This document shows, piece after piece, positions 16,701 through 24,363 of a DNA stretch of 53,450 bases; position 1 is the first letter of the stretch; each line of letters starts with the position of its first letter. A model generated the notes under the pieces. It searched no databases and was not told the DNA's origin. It saw only the letters and a list, made by a program, of their open reading frames with translations. Location: contig CALWEM010000015.1 in NCBI GenBank assembly GCA_944377315.1, positions 1-53,450 on the forward strand. The letters run 5' to 3'. This DNA comes from an uncultured Clostridia bacterium. GTDB lineage: Bacteria; Bacillota; Clostridia; Christensenellales; UBA1242. The translations under genes were made by a program, and so were the position numbers.

Positions 16701-16997
16701 AAAGAGCAAGAATTTATTATGAAAGACTCGCTTTGTAACTTAATTGAAAAGAATTCTCAAGATGAAATTATGGTGCAGGGAATCATTGACTTTTTTGCAG
16801 TGAAAGAAAATGGCAGTGTGATTTTAATTGACTATAAATATTCCACCGAAAATAATTCTGAAAAATTAATAAATAGATATAAATTGCAATTAAAATTATA
16901 TAAAAATGCGATTGAAAGTGGATTAAACTTGAAGGTTAATGAAGTTTATTTACTTAATTTACGCTTTAATAATTTGATTAAAGTGTCCGATATTTAG
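13704..16997 (+). CDS. addA: AddA helicase-nuclease subunit
   Basis: 1097 residues, UvrD-like superfamily 1A helicase plus RecB nuclease. Walker A ASAGSGKT is at residues 21-28. Other motifs in order: LTFTKQAAIEMKERL (Ia), F-I-D-E-Y-Q-D-T-N (II), A-V-G-D-A-K-Q-G-I-Y-G-F-R (III), L-N-F-R-S (IV), T-I-H-K-T-K-G-L-E-Y (V), Y-V-A-L-T-R-A (VI). The nuclease core Q-G-I-I-D-F-F ... L-I-D-Y-K-Y-S is near 1020-1050, so both strands could be cut. It is translated directly after addB (AAGGA before the ATG) in one transcript. It works on DNA ends in the cytoplasm. Confidence 0.96.
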   Translation: MKIEEQERVLKNDKKNMIVSASAGSGKTYVLIEYISRLVCQKRVPIKKLLILTFTKQAAIEMKERLVEKLKKEVGKLKKKDEDFLIKQIDDLSVSNISTIHSFCEYCLKKYANILKINENFEIADENLAKKIKFSSLKQTLKKFEKENADEMTLINFAFKYDENKLNDAIFEIEQMAHSVSDKDKYIDKILTSQQEIYKNAEQIVKDYIDDEINSYIKSLELRHFGGEADELKRNCFSVFDSASLIEKIENVKNLSLPKFSKKEEISEEENLFLGELKEDFKKFKERLISLNLTNEKVESEKKAELEKALIHLFLLYCEEYEKEKESVNLLDFNDLEQYMLKLSFNKVFKEEFLYVFIDEYQDTNSLQEKIVKKVAENCNFVAVGDAKQGIYGFRLASSKIFLKDVEEFEKDENGNALFLKLNFRSDKRVLNFVNSIFKNTMTVENSGINYLSTSMLQNVYEFENDNEKSVFVDIVSGSEKEKNDFEIYSVKEDEMEENLSMNEMEVCRAEIERQLKTQIYDNKQGVFRPVKYSDIAIISRSRNQFFNDLGKFLLQSGIPVTTMSKKYLSDTPEIKILIAVLKIALSQQDNLSLLSVLMSNFGKFNQDEILQICQKENKNLCEIVKNNEKFADFLKKIEDFKNNGLTFGYRRAFEILFEETNYYPYIFSQYDGEELYASINLFLNEIEKSGFMFDLPNLISYFENVSIEDNGVAVGENDSVLLTTIHKTKGLEYPIVMIINAGKSLKRAEKKGDIRLDDELGLATKFYEGDLEEPSIKMFAIDLKNEKKRFQEEMMIFYVALTRAKNRLIIIGENKKKDLKPLSVKKIDSYFDYIFSTLASPEIEKLLSEKVLEKDMVTFNIIEKVENLQIEKNDKKYGKIDEKIVQNVQNYLNFKYLYENKENISFKNSVTGLTKKYEDDNVFQKNNEFINVENNVVEIGNAYHYALKILDFEKIENLMDVTKNLQKSMEEEQRKLINMELLYNNILTLKPYCNGKVFKEQEFIMKDSLCNLIEKNSQDEIMVQGIIDFFAVKENGSVILIDYKYSTENNSEKLINRYKLQLKLYKNAIESGLNLKVNEVYLLNLRFNNLIKVSDI

Positions 16998-17098
16998 GTA
17001 TTTTAAGGCTATTTTAATTGCAAAAAAAATAATTTAAAAAAAATATTTAAAAATTATTGAAAAAATATTAAAATTTATTAGTATTTATTTTTTACTTG

Positions 17099-17107
17099 TG
17101 TTATACT
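17099..17107 (+). promoter_or_regulatory. Extended -10 promoter of the AT-hook gene
   Basis: TGT plus TATACT (17099-17107) in a very AT-rich spacer, 23 bases before the ATG at 17130. No good -35 box is seen. A GGAGG site at 17119-17123 serves translation. Confidence 0.45.
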
Positions 17108-17129
17108 ATTGTCAAGTAGGAGGTTTGTT

Positions 17130-19559
17130 ATGTCAACGATGTTAGATGTTGTAACAAATATTATTGACTTTTTGGGAAGTGCCACAACAACGCTTGGGCT
17201 TGATATTATTTTTATCATCGCTCTTTGTGTGGAAGCACTTTTTGTTATTTTCTTCCTTGTGAAGTCTGCTTTTTCATATGAAGCAAGTTTGAATCGAAGT
17301 TTGGACAAGTTTAACTATTGGCTCTTTGAGCGTAAAGTGATAACGGAAGAAAATGTCCGTGATTTTAATAATTTGATGAAAACCAAAGCACCAAAAAGAT
17401 TGTGCTATTTTTGGCAACAATACATACTCTTTCGAGAAGGTGCACCATCAACATATATGTCGACTGACAACCTTGTGGAAAAACCGCTCAAAACTTCTTC
17501 ATACAATTCTAACATCAAAAACCTTAATGTGATTTCCACTGTTTGGGCAATTGTGGTGGCTCTGTTTTTGATTATGGCAGTTCCAGCCAGCAACGATATG
17601 CTCACAGTTTCTGCTCTTGCAGGGGCAATTGTGGTGGTTGCTTTCATATATCTTATCAATCTCATTTTCACCATCTATCTTCGTGCAAGAAAAAATGCTC
17701 TTTTGAATTCCATTTTCCAAAATGTTTCTCTTTTTGGCAGATTTATGGATAATGCTTGCGTGGATCTTCCAACATATATTGACTATCAAATTCTCTTCAC
17801 TCCACAAGAAATTGAAAAAGGGCAACCAGTTCTTCGTGAATTTTTGGACTATAAAGCAAGACGCGAAAAAGAAGATTTTAACCGCGTGAAAGAACAAGAT
17901 GTTGAACACGAAAAATATGACTTCTCTTCAACCGGTGTCAATGGTTCTGTGGTTTTGGACAGAGCAATGAAGGAAAGCGAAATCTTCTTGAAGAAAAAAG
18001 AGAAAATATATGTCAAAATTTCTCAATTGGAAAGTGACCTTAACACCAGAAAGAAAAGTTTTGATAACACACAAAAAGAATATCAAAGCAAACTTCAAGC
18101 GTCAAGAGAAAATGTCGCTCAATACACCAAGGAACTTGAAGAGTCCACCGACAGAATTCAAACCAACTATTTGCGAAAAGGTCAGAGAGATGAAATCGCA
18201 AAGCAAACTGATTTGGAACAAAAGTTTGAACAAGAAAAAGCAAGATATATGCTTGAAAAGAACGAACTTGAAGAAGAAATCAAAAGAAACAGAGAAGAAC
18301 TTGAACAAAGTAAGAAAGAAGTGGAAGAAATTATGTTGGGCGAATATCAAAACTTCTTCAACACCTTCTGCACAAGTGCGGAAAAAGTGGTTAACAAAGT
18401 TTTCAGCGACAAACTTAACAAGTTGAAAGAAGAAAATGCCGAAGCAAAAAATCGTATCACTGAACTTGAAATAAAACTCAAAAATTCTCACCAAGGTGTG
18501 TATGATGCAAGCCAAGACACCACAACTGTGCCAGCCGAGAATGAGTCAGCCGAGCAAGCAACTGATGGATACTATGATGAAGAAGGTAACTATGTTTATA
18601 GTAATGGCACTTATTATGACAAAGATGGCTTGTTCCACGATGTTGACGGAAAAGTGTTTGACCAAAATGGTAACTTTGTTCGTCAAGACGAAGTGAAAAA
18701 AGACGCTGACACAAATGATGACGGCGAAAAAGTTGTTGATTTAAGCACACTTGACGCTTTTGACTTTATGACAGATGTCGATGAAAAAGATGATATATAT
18801 AATGTTGCAGCAAATGTGATTAATAATGCCGGCGAAGATGTCAAAGCGGTTAACACAGAAAAGAAAGAAGAAAATGCAGAAAATGTGGAAGACAAGGCTG
18901 AAGAAGCAGAAATTCAACCACAATTTGAAGATGTTAAGTTGGATGAAGTGAATGAAACAAATGATGAAAATAAAATAGATGAACAAACAACACTTCTTCC
19001 AGCAGTAACAGAAGAACCAACCACTGGCAAGCCAAAGAAAAAACCAGGCAGACCAAGAAAAATTGTCACTGAAACGGAACAAAAACCAAAAGGCAAGCGT
19101 GGCAGACCAAGAAAGCAACCTGTTGCAACCGAACAACCAAAGAAAAAACCGGGGCGTCCAAAAAAGGTTGTCACAAATGTGGAAGAAACTCCAAAAAGAA
19201 AACCGGGCAGACCAAAGAAGATAGTCAACAATTCAGAGATTAAGCCAAAGGGTAAACGCGGGAGACCAAGGAAAAATATGAACAGTATTGAAGAAATAAA
19301 CAAGAAAATTTCAGAAGAAGAAAACAAACTCACTGAAATGAGAGATAATTTGAACCGCGAATTTGAAACGGCAATAAGAAATCTTGATGAGTCGAAAGCG
19401 AATGATAATGAAGCAAGAAAAAATGAAATCTATCAAGAAATCGAGCATCTTCAAAAAGAAGCAAAATCTGTAAATTCAAGCGACAGCGAAACAAGAATAG
19501 CAGAAATCAACAAAAAACTTGCCGACCTTATTGAAGAAGTGAAGAAACTTAATTCGTAA
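17130..19559 (+). CDS. Membrane-anchored coiled-coil protein with five AT-hooks
   Basis: 809 residues from the ATG after AGGAGG; an in-frame TTG at 17109 overlaps that site. Three hydrophobic helices at about 24-47, 134-153 and 161-184, then a long coiled coil (about 285-450), an acidic stretch with Y-Y-D-E-E-G-N-Y-V / Y-Y-D-K-D-G-L-F-H repeats (about 480-517), five AT-hook motifs (P/R-G-R-P-R/K-K between 639 and 715) and a C-terminal coiled coil. AT-hooks bind the minor groove of A+T-rich DNA, so the protein could tether the chromosome to the membrane. Helix layout (one, loop, two) recalls MotA/ExbB channel subunits. It follows addBA but has its own promoter. Family not recognised. Confidence 0.8.
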   Translation: MSTMLDVVTNIIDFLGSATTTLGLDIIFIIALCVEALFVIFFLVKSAFSYEASLNRSLDKFNYWLFERKVITEENVRDFNNLMKTKAPKRLCYFWQQYILFREGAPSTYMSTDNLVEKPLKTSSYNSNIKNLNVISTVWAIVVALFLIMAVPASNDMLTVSALAGAIVVVAFIYLINLIFTIYLRARKNALLNSIFQNVSLFGRFMDNACVDLPTYIDYQILFTPQEIEKGQPVLREFLDYKARREKEDFNRVKEQDVEHEKYDFSSTGVNGSVVLDRAMKESEIFLKKKEKIYVKISQLESDLNTRKKSFDNTQKEYQSKLQASRENVAQYTKELEESTDRIQTNYLRKGQRDEIAKQTDLEQKFEQEKARYMLEKNELEEEIKRNREELEQSKKEVEEIMLGEYQNFFNTFCTSAEKVVNKVFSDKLNKLKEENAEAKNRITELEIKLKNSHQGVYDASQDTTTVPAENESAEQATDGYYDEEGNYVYSNGTYYDKDGLFHDVDGKVFDQNGNFVRQDEVKKDADTNDDGEKVVDLSTLDAFDFMTDVDEKDDIYNVAANVINNAGEDVKAVNTEKKEENAENVEDKAEEAEIQPQFEDVKLDEVNETNDENKIDEQTTLLPAVTEEPTTGKPKKKPGRPRKIVTETEQKPKGKRGRPRKQPVATEQPKKKPGRPKKVVTNVEETPKRKPGRPKKIVNNSEIKPKGKRGRPRKNMNSIEEINKKISEEENKLTEMRDNLNREFETAIRNLDESKANDNEARKNEIYQEIEHLQKEAKSVNSSDSETRIAEINKKLADLIEEVKKLNS

Positions 19560-19563
19560 CTTT

Positions 19564-19600
19564 AAAAGCACATTGGAAAACTTTACCGATGTGCTTTTTT
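19564..19600 (+). terminator. Rho-independent terminator
   Basis: AAAAGCACAT (19564-19573) pairs with ATGTGCTTTT (19589-19598), with inner pairs extending the stem, then a T-run. It ends the AT-hook gene transcript. Confidence 0.85.
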
Positions 19601-19634
19601 GTTGGGTTAAAACAGCAAGACAATTTGGCGGTTT

Positions 19635-19686
19635 AAATAAAAAGAAGTCGTGCAATGCACGGCTTCAATTTGGCTCCTCAGGTAGG
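19635..19686 (-). pseudogene. Relic of a tRNA-Asn 3' end with its terminator
   Basis: 19671-19686 repeats the last 16 bases of the tRNA-Asn gene (acceptor stem and CCA) in the same minus-strand orientation; with flanking AATT the identity to 19931-19950 is 20 bases. Directly downstream is a 10-bp hairpin (19644-19653 with 19657-19666) and a minus-strand T-rich run, a functional-looking terminator. The rest of the tRNA is missing and is replaced by the dispersed repeat. Confidence 0.7.
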
Positions 19687-19735
19687 GTGAGAGCGAAATA
19701 GAAAACAAGGCGGTGTTCTTGTTTTCCGCTCGAAC

Positions 19736-19842
19736 AGCGTCAAAAACTGCACTTTATTTCAACTTTTGTTTTCACCAAAAGTTTTACCATTCGTTTGTTT
19801 TTTCCTTCTTCCCAAAAGTGATAAACACTTTCGGGAGCCCTT
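19736..19842 (+). repeat. Dispersed repeat, copy 3
   Basis: A diverged copy of the repeat found beside the 5S gene: AGCGTC-AAAAACTGCACTTTATTTC, a hairpin AACTTTTG-7 nt-CAAAAGTT, CATTCGTTTGT, TTCCTTCTTCCCAAAAGTG-ATAAA-CACTTT and GAGCCCTT. It is preceded by another palindrome (GAAAACAAG/CTTGTTTTC at 19701-19726). It lies between a partial and an intact tRNA-Asn 3' end. No coding capacity. Confidence 0.7.
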
Positions 19843-19873
19843 ATTAGATAACACTCCGCCGGGACGGGCGAAC

Positions 19874-19891
19874 CGTAGGTTCGAATCCTAC
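19874..19891 (+). repeat. Inverted copy of the tRNA-Asn T-arm
   Basis: CGTAGGTTCGAATCCTAC on the plus strand is the exact reverse complement of 19945-19962, the T-arm of the intact minus-strand tRNA-Asn. No acceptor stem or CCA follows, so this is a relic of an inversion or of a lost plus-strand tRNA. Confidence 0.65.
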
Positions 19892-19900
19892 ATTATTTAT

Positions 19901-19930
19901 AAAAAAATAAAAGACATATTTTTATGTCTT
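19901..19930 (-). terminator. Terminator of tRNA-Asn
   Basis: On the minus strand AAGACATA-AAAA-TATGTCTT is followed by a T-tract at 19910-19901. Confidence 0.8.
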
Positions 19931-19934
19931 AATT

Positions 19935-20009
19935 TGGCTCCTCAGGTAGGATTCGAACCTACGACCTTGCGGTTAACAGCCGCCTGCTCCACCACTGAGC
20001 TACTGAGGA
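19935..20009 (-). tRNA. tRNA-Asn (anticodon GTT)
   Basis: 75 nt including an encoded CCA (19935-19937). Acceptor stem TCCTCAG/CTGAGGA, D-arm AGCTCAGTGGTGGAGC, anticodon stem-loop CGGCTGTTAACCG with anticodon GTT, and T-arm GTAGGTTCGAATCCTAC. It stands alone between the AT-hook gene and the 250-residue gene, with its own terminator. Confidence 0.95.
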
Positions 20010-20145
20010 ATATCAATGGTTACTGCCATATTTTACCAAACTTTATATTTGTTTGTCAATAATTTTTTGCACATTTTTCAAAAAAAATTTGATTTTTTTT
20101 AAGATGCTTTGAAATAATCTCATCAATCTTTCAATTTCAATCAAG

Positions 20146-20174
20146 TTGACAAGTCGAAACTTATGGTGTATAAT
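20146..20174 (+). promoter_or_regulatory. Consensus sigma-A promoter
   Basis: TTGACA (20146-20151), 17 bases, TATAAT (20169-20174): a perfect match in both hexamers. It drives the 250-residue unknown gene, whose ATG is 18 bases downstream. Confidence 0.8.
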
Positions 20175-20192
20175 AGATGAAAGGAGTTTGAA

Positions 20193-20945
20193 ATGAATGT
20201 TAGTCCAAATAGTGTTGTTGTGACCAAAGAAGGTAAATTTCGCTTGGAGAGCGGGCTTCCTTATTCCAACATTGCTTTTGTTTCAAAAAACCAAAGCAAA
20301 AGATATTCCATCTTTGCAAATGAGTATTCAGAAGGTTGGCTTGTTGGATTGGTTGGCAATCCGTTCGGGAAAACTTTTACAGTTGATGCCACAAAACCTA
20401 TGATTGAATGCAAAAGTGTGAAACTTGACAGAGAAAACTTATATTATCAATGTTTGTTGCCATACGGCTTTACTCAAAGGAATATGTCGATTGAAGGTGA
20501 CAAAACCTTGATAAAAGAACAGACGACAAGCGAATTGAAATATTACGATGTTGCTCTTCGCGAAATCAAAGATTTGTCATTCTATAAGCAGGTTAAAAAA
20601 GATTTTCAAAATTTTGCGTTCAGACCAAACAGAAACCTGCTTGATAACAGTTTTATGATTGAATTTTTTGAGCAGTTTAAAGATGGTGTGAATCCTTATA
20701 AAGAAAAGGAAGTTTTGAAAGATGCAATAAAAGAGAATAAAACTCTTGATGAGTGTTACAATCGAAAAGAAAACTTTTTGACAGTTGAACAAGCTGAAGA
20801 AGTTCAATCGCTTGGTTTGGCTATGTGTGCTTCATATTTGACAGATGATTATGGAAATATTAACCAAATGTATTACACAACGCTTGAGCCAATGGCGAAA
20901 AACATTGTTAAGTTTGTCAAAGACTTGGATTCGCTGGAAAAATAA
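20193..20945 (+). CDS. Unknown soluble protein behind a consensus promoter
   Basis: 250 residues, no signal peptide or membrane helices. The first ~110 residues look beta-rich (SNIAFVSKNQSKRYSIFAN, EGWLVGLVGNPFGKTFTVD), the rest helical (LREIKDLSFYKQVKKDFQNF; LGLAMCASYLTDDYGN). AAAGGAG precedes the ATG. The perfect promoter suggests strong expression. It is monocistronic with its own terminator, just upstream of the ribosomal superoperon. I do not recognise a family. Confidence 0.8.
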   Translation: MNVSPNSVVVTKEGKFRLESGLPYSNIAFVSKNQSKRYSIFANEYSEGWLVGLVGNPFGKTFTVDATKPMIECKSVKLDRENLYYQCLLPYGFTQRNMSIEGDKTLIKEQTTSELKYYDVALREIKDLSFYKQVKKDFQNFAFRPNRNLLDNSFMIEFFEQFKDGVNPYKEKEVLKDAIKENKTLDECYNRKENFLTVEQAEEVQSLGLAMCASYLTDDYGNINQMYYTTLEPMAKNIVKFVKDLDSLEK

Positions 20946-20966
20946 AAATTGAATAAAAAGAGATAA

Positions 20967-21003
20967 AAAATCGCAAAAAATCAAGAAAAAATGCGATTTT
21001 TTT
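20967..21003 (+). terminator. Rho-independent terminator
   Basis: AAAATCGCA (20967-20975) with TGCGATTTT (20992-21000), a long A-rich loop, then a T-run. Confidence 0.8.
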
Positions 21004-21342
21004 ATATTTTTTAGAAATTTTTAATATTTTTTTTGCTTTTAAAGGTATTTTTTTGATTGAGCAACTTAAAAAGATTTTAAGATTTTTGATGCAGAAGTTT
21101 TTGTTTGGCGATATAAAAAAGATAAATTTGCTTTAGATTTTAACCTTTTGTTATCAACTGAAATTGACTCTTTTGTTTTGATGATTATATTTATATAATA
21201 TTTATACTATAAATTTTCATATTAAAGTTGCCAATAAAGAGATTTCTTGAATGGGTATGTTTTTTTATTGAACTTGGTTATTTTAATGGAAAAATAACTT
21301 TTGAAAATTTTTCCAACTTTTCAAATTTTTTTTGAAAAAGTG
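21004..21342. other. AT-rich intergenic region upstream of the S10 operon
   Basis: About 340 bases without a gene. Very AT-rich, with runs such as TTTATATAATATTTATAC. A TTGACT at 21164-21169 has no well-spaced -10 box. This kind of sequence upstream of a strong promoter can act as an UP element or curved DNA, but nothing specific can be shown. Confidence 0.4.
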
Positions 21343-21371
21343 TTGACTTATTATTTTTCATCTGCTATAAT
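21343..21371 (+). promoter_or_regulatory. Promoter of the S10-spc-alpha superoperon
   Basis: TTGACT (21343-21348), 17 bases, TATAAT (21366-21371), with extended -10 TGC (21363-21365). Start predicted near 21378. It is the only strong promoter seen before the 32-gene operon. Confidence 0.8.
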
Positions 21372-21377
21372 ATGCTT

Positions 21378-21622
21378 GCTGTTATTTATGGGGCGAAGCA
21401 CAAGGTTACTTACACTTAATCAAGCAGTGGGAAGAAAATTTGTGTGGACCAAATCCTAGCCAAAGATGCTGGGGTGACCGAAATGACATTTTTTTAAACA
21501 TAACAGCGCGACACACACGGGAGCGTGTTTCAGAGAAAACGATTTGTGGGAAAGTTAGATTTGAAAACGACAACTCGTGTGAAATGCAACATTTCGGTGT
21601 GCTAATACAGGAGGTAAATTAA
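21378..21622 (+). ncRNA. Structured 5' leader of the ribosomal superoperon
   Basis: About 245 nt from the predicted start to the rpsJ ATG. Hairpins: 8 bp ATCCTAGC (21453-21460) with GCTGGGGT (21468-21475); ACACG-GGAG-CGTGT (21515-21528); and GAAATG-CAA-CATTTC near 21580-21595. CACACG in the second hairpin could instead pair with a CGTGTG near 21575, so two exclusive folds are possible. This suggests autogenous control by a ribosomal protein, but no known motif was recognised. A 60-codon frame crosses it but looks accidental. Confidence 0.6.
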
Positions 21623-21931
21623 ATGGCAACACAAAAAATGAGAATTAAACTTAAAGCCTATGAACATTCACTCATTGACCAAGCGTGCAAAAGAATTATT
21701 GAAACTGCTGGCAAGAATGGTGCAAAGGTTTCTGGGCCAATTCCACTTCCAACAGACAGAGAAGTGGTGACTGTGATTCGTTCTCCTCACAAGGATAAAG
21801 ATTCAAGAGAACAATTTGAAAGCAAAACCCACAAAAGACTTATTGATATCTATAATCCAACAAACAAGGCGATTGATGCACTTATGAAACTTGAACTTCC
21901 TGCCGGCGTTGAGATTAAAATCAGTCTGTAA
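21623..21931 (+). CDS. rpsJ: 30S ribosomal protein S10
   Basis: 102 residues, normal length. It has the signature [10 protein letters not shown] near the start, then [22 protein letters not shown] and H-K-R-L-I-D-I. It sits in the head of the small subunit and is also NusE, the antitermination partner of NusB. First gene of the superoperon; AGGAGG precedes the ATG, after the long structured leader. Confidence 0.99.
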   Translation: MATQKMRIKLKAYEHSLIDQACKRIIETAGKNGAKVSGPIPLPTDREVVTVIRSPHKDKDSREQFESKTHKRLIDIYNPTNKAIDALMKLELPAGVEIKISL

Positions 21932-21945
21932 GGAGGTAAAGAGAA

Positions 21946-22575
21946 GTGAGTAAGGCAATAATCGGAAAGAAAATTGGTATGACACAATGCTTTGCCGAAG
22001 ATGGAAGAGTGATTCCAGTGACTGTTGTTGAAGCAGGTCCAATGGTTGTGCTTCGCAAAAAAACAACAGAGATTGATGGTTACAACGCATATGTTGTTGC
22101 ATTCGGCAAGAAAGTTAAAAATGTCACAAAACCAATGAAAGGTGTTTATGACAAAGCAAAAGTTGAACCAATGAAAGTTATGAAAGAATTTGACCTTGAT
22201 GGCGACTATGAAGTTGGAAGCGAAATCAAAGCAAACATTTTCTCTGAAAACGACAAAGTTGATGTTTCAGGTCAAACAAAAGGACACGGATTTTCAGGTG
22301 TTATCAAAAGATGGAATGCTCATCGCTTGAAGATGACACACGGCACAGGTCCTGTTCACAGAGAAGTTGGTTCTTTGAGTGCGAACTCATCTCCATCTCG
22401 TGTGTTTAAGAATAAACATATGGCTGGACAATATGGAAACGAAAAGGTTACCATTCAAAATTTGGAAATTGTTAAAGTCGATGCAGACAGAAACTTACTT
22501 TTAATTAAAGGTAATGTTCCAGGCGCAAAAGGGGCAATCCTGACAATTAAAGAGTCTGTTAAAAAGGCTAAATAA
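21946..22575 (+). CDS. rplC: 50S ribosomal protein L3
   Basis: 209 residues. It starts at GTG (GGAGG is 10 bases upstream), reading [15 protein letters not shown]. The conserved loop [22 protein letters not shown], which reaches to the peptidyl transferase centre, is present, followed by H-M-A-G-Q-Y-G. L3 nucleates 50S assembly. It lies 14 bases after rpsJ. Confidence 0.98.
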   Translation: MSKAIIGKKIGMTQCFAEDGRVIPVTVVEAGPMVVLRKKTTEIDGYNAYVVAFGKKVKNVTKPMKGVYDKAKVEPMKVMKEFDLDGDYEVGSEIKANIFSENDKVDVSGQTKGHGFSGVIKRWNAHRLKMTHGTGPVHREVGSLSANSSPSRVFKNKHMAGQYGNEKVTIQNLEIVKVDADRNLLLIKGNVPGAKGAILTIKESVKKAK

Positions 22576-22586
22576 GGAGCGGGAAA

Positions 22587-23210
22587 ATGGCAAAAGTTAA
22601 AGTATATAACATTAATGCCGAAGAAGTTGGAACAAAAACTTTAAAAGATGACATCTTCGGAGTTGAGTATAACGAACCACTCATTCACGAAGTTATTGTG
22701 GCATACAACGCAAACCAAAGACAAGGCACAAAAAGCACATTAACAAGAAGTGAAGTTAGAGGTCACGCTGCAAAACCTTGGCGTCAAAAAGGCACAGGCA
22801 GAGCAAGACAAGGTTCAACAAAAGGTCCACAATGGACAGGCGGTGGAGTTGTTTTTGCTCCAAAGCCAAGAGATTTCTCAAAGAAAGTTAACAAAGTTGC
22901 AAAGAGAGTGGCATTATACAGTGCTCTCAGTGAGAAACTCAGAGATAAGAATGTGACAGTTCTTGACAAATTCGATATTTCATCTGCTAAAACAAAAGAT
23001 GCACAAAAATTCCTTGATGCCTTCAAGTTTGATGGAAGTGTTTTGGTGGTTTCCGCTGACAACACAAACAAGGAAATTAGAGCAGTGAGAAACATTCCAA
23101 ATTTGGACACAGTTGATGTTTCACTTTTGAATGTTTATGATGTTGTGGCAAGCAAAAATGTCGTTTTAACTGAATCTGCAATTGAATATTTAGAGGAGGC
23201 AAACGCATAA
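22587..23210 (+). CDS. rplD: 50S ribosomal protein L4
   Basis: 207 residues. The exit-tunnel loop carries [17 protein letters not shown] and [13 protein letters not shown]. In gamma-proteobacteria L4 represses its own operon through the S10 leader; whether it does so here, given the unusual leader, is open. AAGGAG precedes the ATG. It overlaps rplW by one base. Confidence 0.98.
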   Translation: MAKVKVYNINAEEVGTKTLKDDIFGVEYNEPLIHEVIVAYNANQRQGTKSTLTRSEVRGHAAKPWRQKGTGRARQGSTKGPQWTGGGVVFAPKPRDFSKKVNKVAKRVALYSALSEKLRDKNVTVLDKFDISSAKTKDAQKFLDAFKFDGSVLVVSADNTNKEIRAVRNIPNLDTVDVSLLNVYDVVASKNVVLTESAIEYLEEANA

Positions 23211-23512
23211 TGGACGCAAACGAAATTATCGTAAGACCACTACTTACGGAGAAAAGTTATAGTGGAATTCAAAACAAAACCTACACTTTCATTGTGAACA
23301 AAAACGCAAACAAGGTTCAAATTGCCAAGGCGGTTGAAGAAAAATTCAAAGTGGAAGTGGAAAAGGTGAACACAATCCTTGTTAAAGGAAAGAAAAAATC
23401 TCAAAACACAAGACAAGGAAGAACGGTAGGAAAAACAAGCGACTACAAAAAAGCCATTGTTACTTTGACAGAAAAGTCAAAACCTATTGCTTTCTTCGAA
23501 AGTTTATCTTAA
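23210..23512 (+). CDS. rplW: 50S ribosomal protein L23
   Basis: 100 residues; R-P-L-L-T-E-K-S near the N-terminus and the [11 protein letters not shown] segment are typical. L23 forms the rim of the exit tunnel and binds trigger factor and the signal recognition particle. The TAATG junction with rplD indicates translational coupling. Confidence 0.98.
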   Translation: MDANEIIVRPLLTEKSYSGIQNKTYTFIVNKNANKVQIAKAVEEKFKVEVEKVNTILVKGKKKSQNTRQGRTVGKTSDYKKAIVTLTEKSKPIAFFESLS

Positions 23513-23524
23513 TAGGAGGGGAAA

Positions 23525-24352
23525 ATGGCTATAATTAAGAGTAATCCAACTTCTGCCGGCAGAAGATTCTACACAAAACTCGCTGGCGAAGAAATAACAA
23601 AATTTGAACCTGAAAAATCTCTCCTTGCTGTTAAGAAAAAACACGCTGGAAAGAATGCACAGGGCAGAATCACAGTTCGTCACAAGGGTGGCGGAAACAG
23701 ACAAAAATATCGTATTATCGACTTTAAGAGAAACAAAGACAACATTCCTGCAAAGGTTGTTGGAATTGAATATGACCCGAACAGAACGGCGTATATCGCA
23801 CTCCTTTCATATAAGGATGGAGAAAAAAGATATATCATCGCTCCAAACGGACTAAAAGTTGGTGATGTTCTTATGAGTGGTTCAAATGTGGAAATCAGAG
23901 TTGGAAACAACCTTCCACTTTCTGACATCCCAGTCGGTTCACTCATTCACAACATTGAACTTGAACCAAAGAAAGGCGGACAACTCGCTCGTTCAGCTGG
24001 TGCAGAAGTTCAACTTATGGCAAAAGAAGGAAAATATGCCACACTTCGTCTTCCAAGTGGCGAAATGAGAAAGGTTCTTTTGACTTGCCGTGCAACAATT
24101 GGAACAGTTGGCAATTTGGACCACGAACTTGTTTCACTTGGCAAGGCTGGAAGAAAAAGACATATGGGTGTTCGTCCAACCGTTCGTGGTGTTGTTATGA
24201 ACCCTAATGACCACCCACACGGCGGTGGTGAAGGTAAGAGCCCAGTTGGTATGGCAACGCCAGTAACACCTTGGGGTAAACCAGCACTTGGATACAAAAC
24301 AAGAAAGAAAAACAAAGCATCTAACCGTTTAATGGTTAAGAGAATTAATTAA
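23525..24352 (+). CDS. rplB: 50S ribosomal protein L2
   Basis: 275 residues, normal length. Conserved [17 protein letters not shown] in the N-terminal part and the C-terminal [15 protein letters not shown], which includes the conserved His near the peptidyl transferase centre. AGGAGG precedes the ATG. Confidence 0.99.
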   Translation: MAIIKSNPTSAGRRFYTKLAGEEITKFEPEKSLLAVKKKHAGKNAQGRITVRHKGGGNRQKYRIIDFKRNKDNIPAKVVGIEYDPNRTAYIALLSYKDGEKRYIIAPNGLKVGDVLMSGSNVEIRVGNNLPLSDIPVGSLIHNIELEPKKGGQLARSAGAEVQLMAKEGKYATLRLPSGEMRKVLLTCRATIGTVGNLDHELVSLGKAGRKRHMGVRPTVRGVVMNPNDHPHGGGEGKSPVGMATPVTPWGKPALGYKTRKKNKASNRLMVKRIN

Positions 24353-24363
24353 GGAGCAGAAGT

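Noticed and set aside
17130..19559. Zorya-type defence system
   Set aside because: The three-helix plus coiled-coil layout is suggestive of ZorA, but no ZorB-like or ZorC/D/E gene is adjacent and AT-hooks are not part of that system.
19667..19950. Classical attL/attR of an integrated element
   Set aside because: The 20-base direct repeats flank only ~245 bp with no integrase or cargo, so a prophage or integrative element is not supported.
19766..20062. 98-codon frame across the tRNA-Asn region
   Set aside because: It reads through a tRNA in antisense and gives the familiar false product with G-F-E-P-T-T-L-R-L; no ribosome binding site.
21440..21622. 60-codon frame in the S10 leader ending directly before rpsJ
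   Set aside because: No good start or ribosome binding site, and the sequence is better explained as structured RNA. A leader peptide is possible but unsupported.
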